Assembly (NCBI GenBank): GCA_947259475.1
Contig: CAMYLW010000129.1
Span: 1 to 6,961, forward strand
Direction: 5' to 3'
Length of the DNA: 6,961 nt
Source: Thermodesulfobacteriota bacterium
GTDB lineage: Bacteria > Desulfobacterota > Syntrophobacteria > BM002
The notes under the pieces are model-generated. The model had not been told where the DNA came from. It saw only the letters and a list, made by a program, of their open reading frames with translations, and searched no databases. The position numbers and the translations under genes are program-made. This document shows positions 6,770-6,961 of the stretch, in pieces. Numbering within the stretch: the stretch's first letter is position 1; every line of letters begins with the position of its first letter.

Positions 6770-6961
6770 ATGGAAAAAGTACGAGCGCACATACTCATTT
6801 CCGGGCGTGTACAGGGGGTTTTCTTCAGGGACTACACCCAGAGAGCCGCTCAGGAAAGAGAAATTATTGGCTGGGTTATGAATACTCCCGACGGTCGAGT
6901 TGAGGCCGTTCTGGAAGGCGAGAAAGAAAAAATCGAGGATATGATCCGCTGGTGCCACCAG
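6770..6961 (+). CDS. Acylphosphatase, N-terminal 64 codons (cut by window end)
   Basis: A small cytosolic hydrolase of acyl phosphates such as carboxyl-phosphate mixed anhydrides. The visible part reads [20 protein letters not shown] then DYTQRAA, with the signature [16 protein letters not shown] (12-27) holding the phosphate-binding loop and catalytic Arg (R20). [17 protein letters not shown] (34-50) holds the catalytic Asn (N38). Acylphosphatases are usually about 90-95 aa, so roughly 30 residues lie beyond the edge. ATG 6770 has AGGGGGA at 6758-6764 upstream. Its frame stays open to the last base. It could also be the N-terminal domain of a longer protein (HypF starts this way), which the window cannot exclude, but the sequence and strong local ribosome site fit a stand-alone enzyme. 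Confidence 0.88.
   Translation, partial: MEKVRAHILISGRVQGVFFRDYTQRAAQEREIIGWVMNTPDGRVEAVLEGEKEKIEDMIRWCHQ

Overview
The window is a bacterial chromosomal segment with six genes, all on the + strand: five that look intact or cut only by the window edge, plus one wrecked gene. They are separated by unusually repeat-rich spacers. Gene content and spacer style suggest an anaerobic deltaproteobacterium (Desulfobacterota). This rests on recalled resemblance (the HU remnant, the nucleoside phosphorylase beside DUF1786, and the dispersed hairpin repeats) and is an inference, since no 16S or taxon marker is present.

Layout. 1-249: leader region with palindromes and a possible promoter. 250-885: Nudix hydrolase of the CoA pyrophosphatase (NudL/YeaB) type. 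886-1221: spacer with a small hairpin, a 9-bp inverted repeat, and a good sigma70 promoter with a long leader. 1222-1360: remnant of an HU/DNA-binding protein gene that keeps its N-terminal 29 or so codons and its last 16 but has lost the middle and changed frame; its promoter, ribosome binding site and terminator (1444-1503) all look intact. 1361-2030: about 670 bases without a gene, holding that terminator, a palindromic TTCGA-type repeat, a two-armed hairpin element and a short periodic repeat. 2031-2786: nucleoside phosphorylase. 2948-4000: DUF1786 protein with actin/Hsp70/sugar-kinase-type phosphate motifs. 4001-4457: about 457 bases of stacked repeats with no credible gene. 4458-6482: NAD-dependent DNA ligase LigA, GTG start. 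6483-6769: more repeats. 6770-6961: first 64 codons of an acylphosphatase, cut by the window edge.

How the parts relate. The genes do not form one obvious pathway. CoA pyrophosphatase and acylphosphatase are small housekeeping hydrolases, LigA is essential for replication, and the phosphorylase and DUF1786 protein may form a functional pair. The most unusual material lies between genes. Two copies of a two-armed element (1730-1844 and about 4197-4320) keep their architecture, including an identical 27-nt spacer, while the hairpins in each arm have different but self-complementary sequences. Other GC-rich hairpins sit inside AT-rich TTCGAA-type repeats. I see no CRISPR array, transposase, tRNA, rRNA or defence system.
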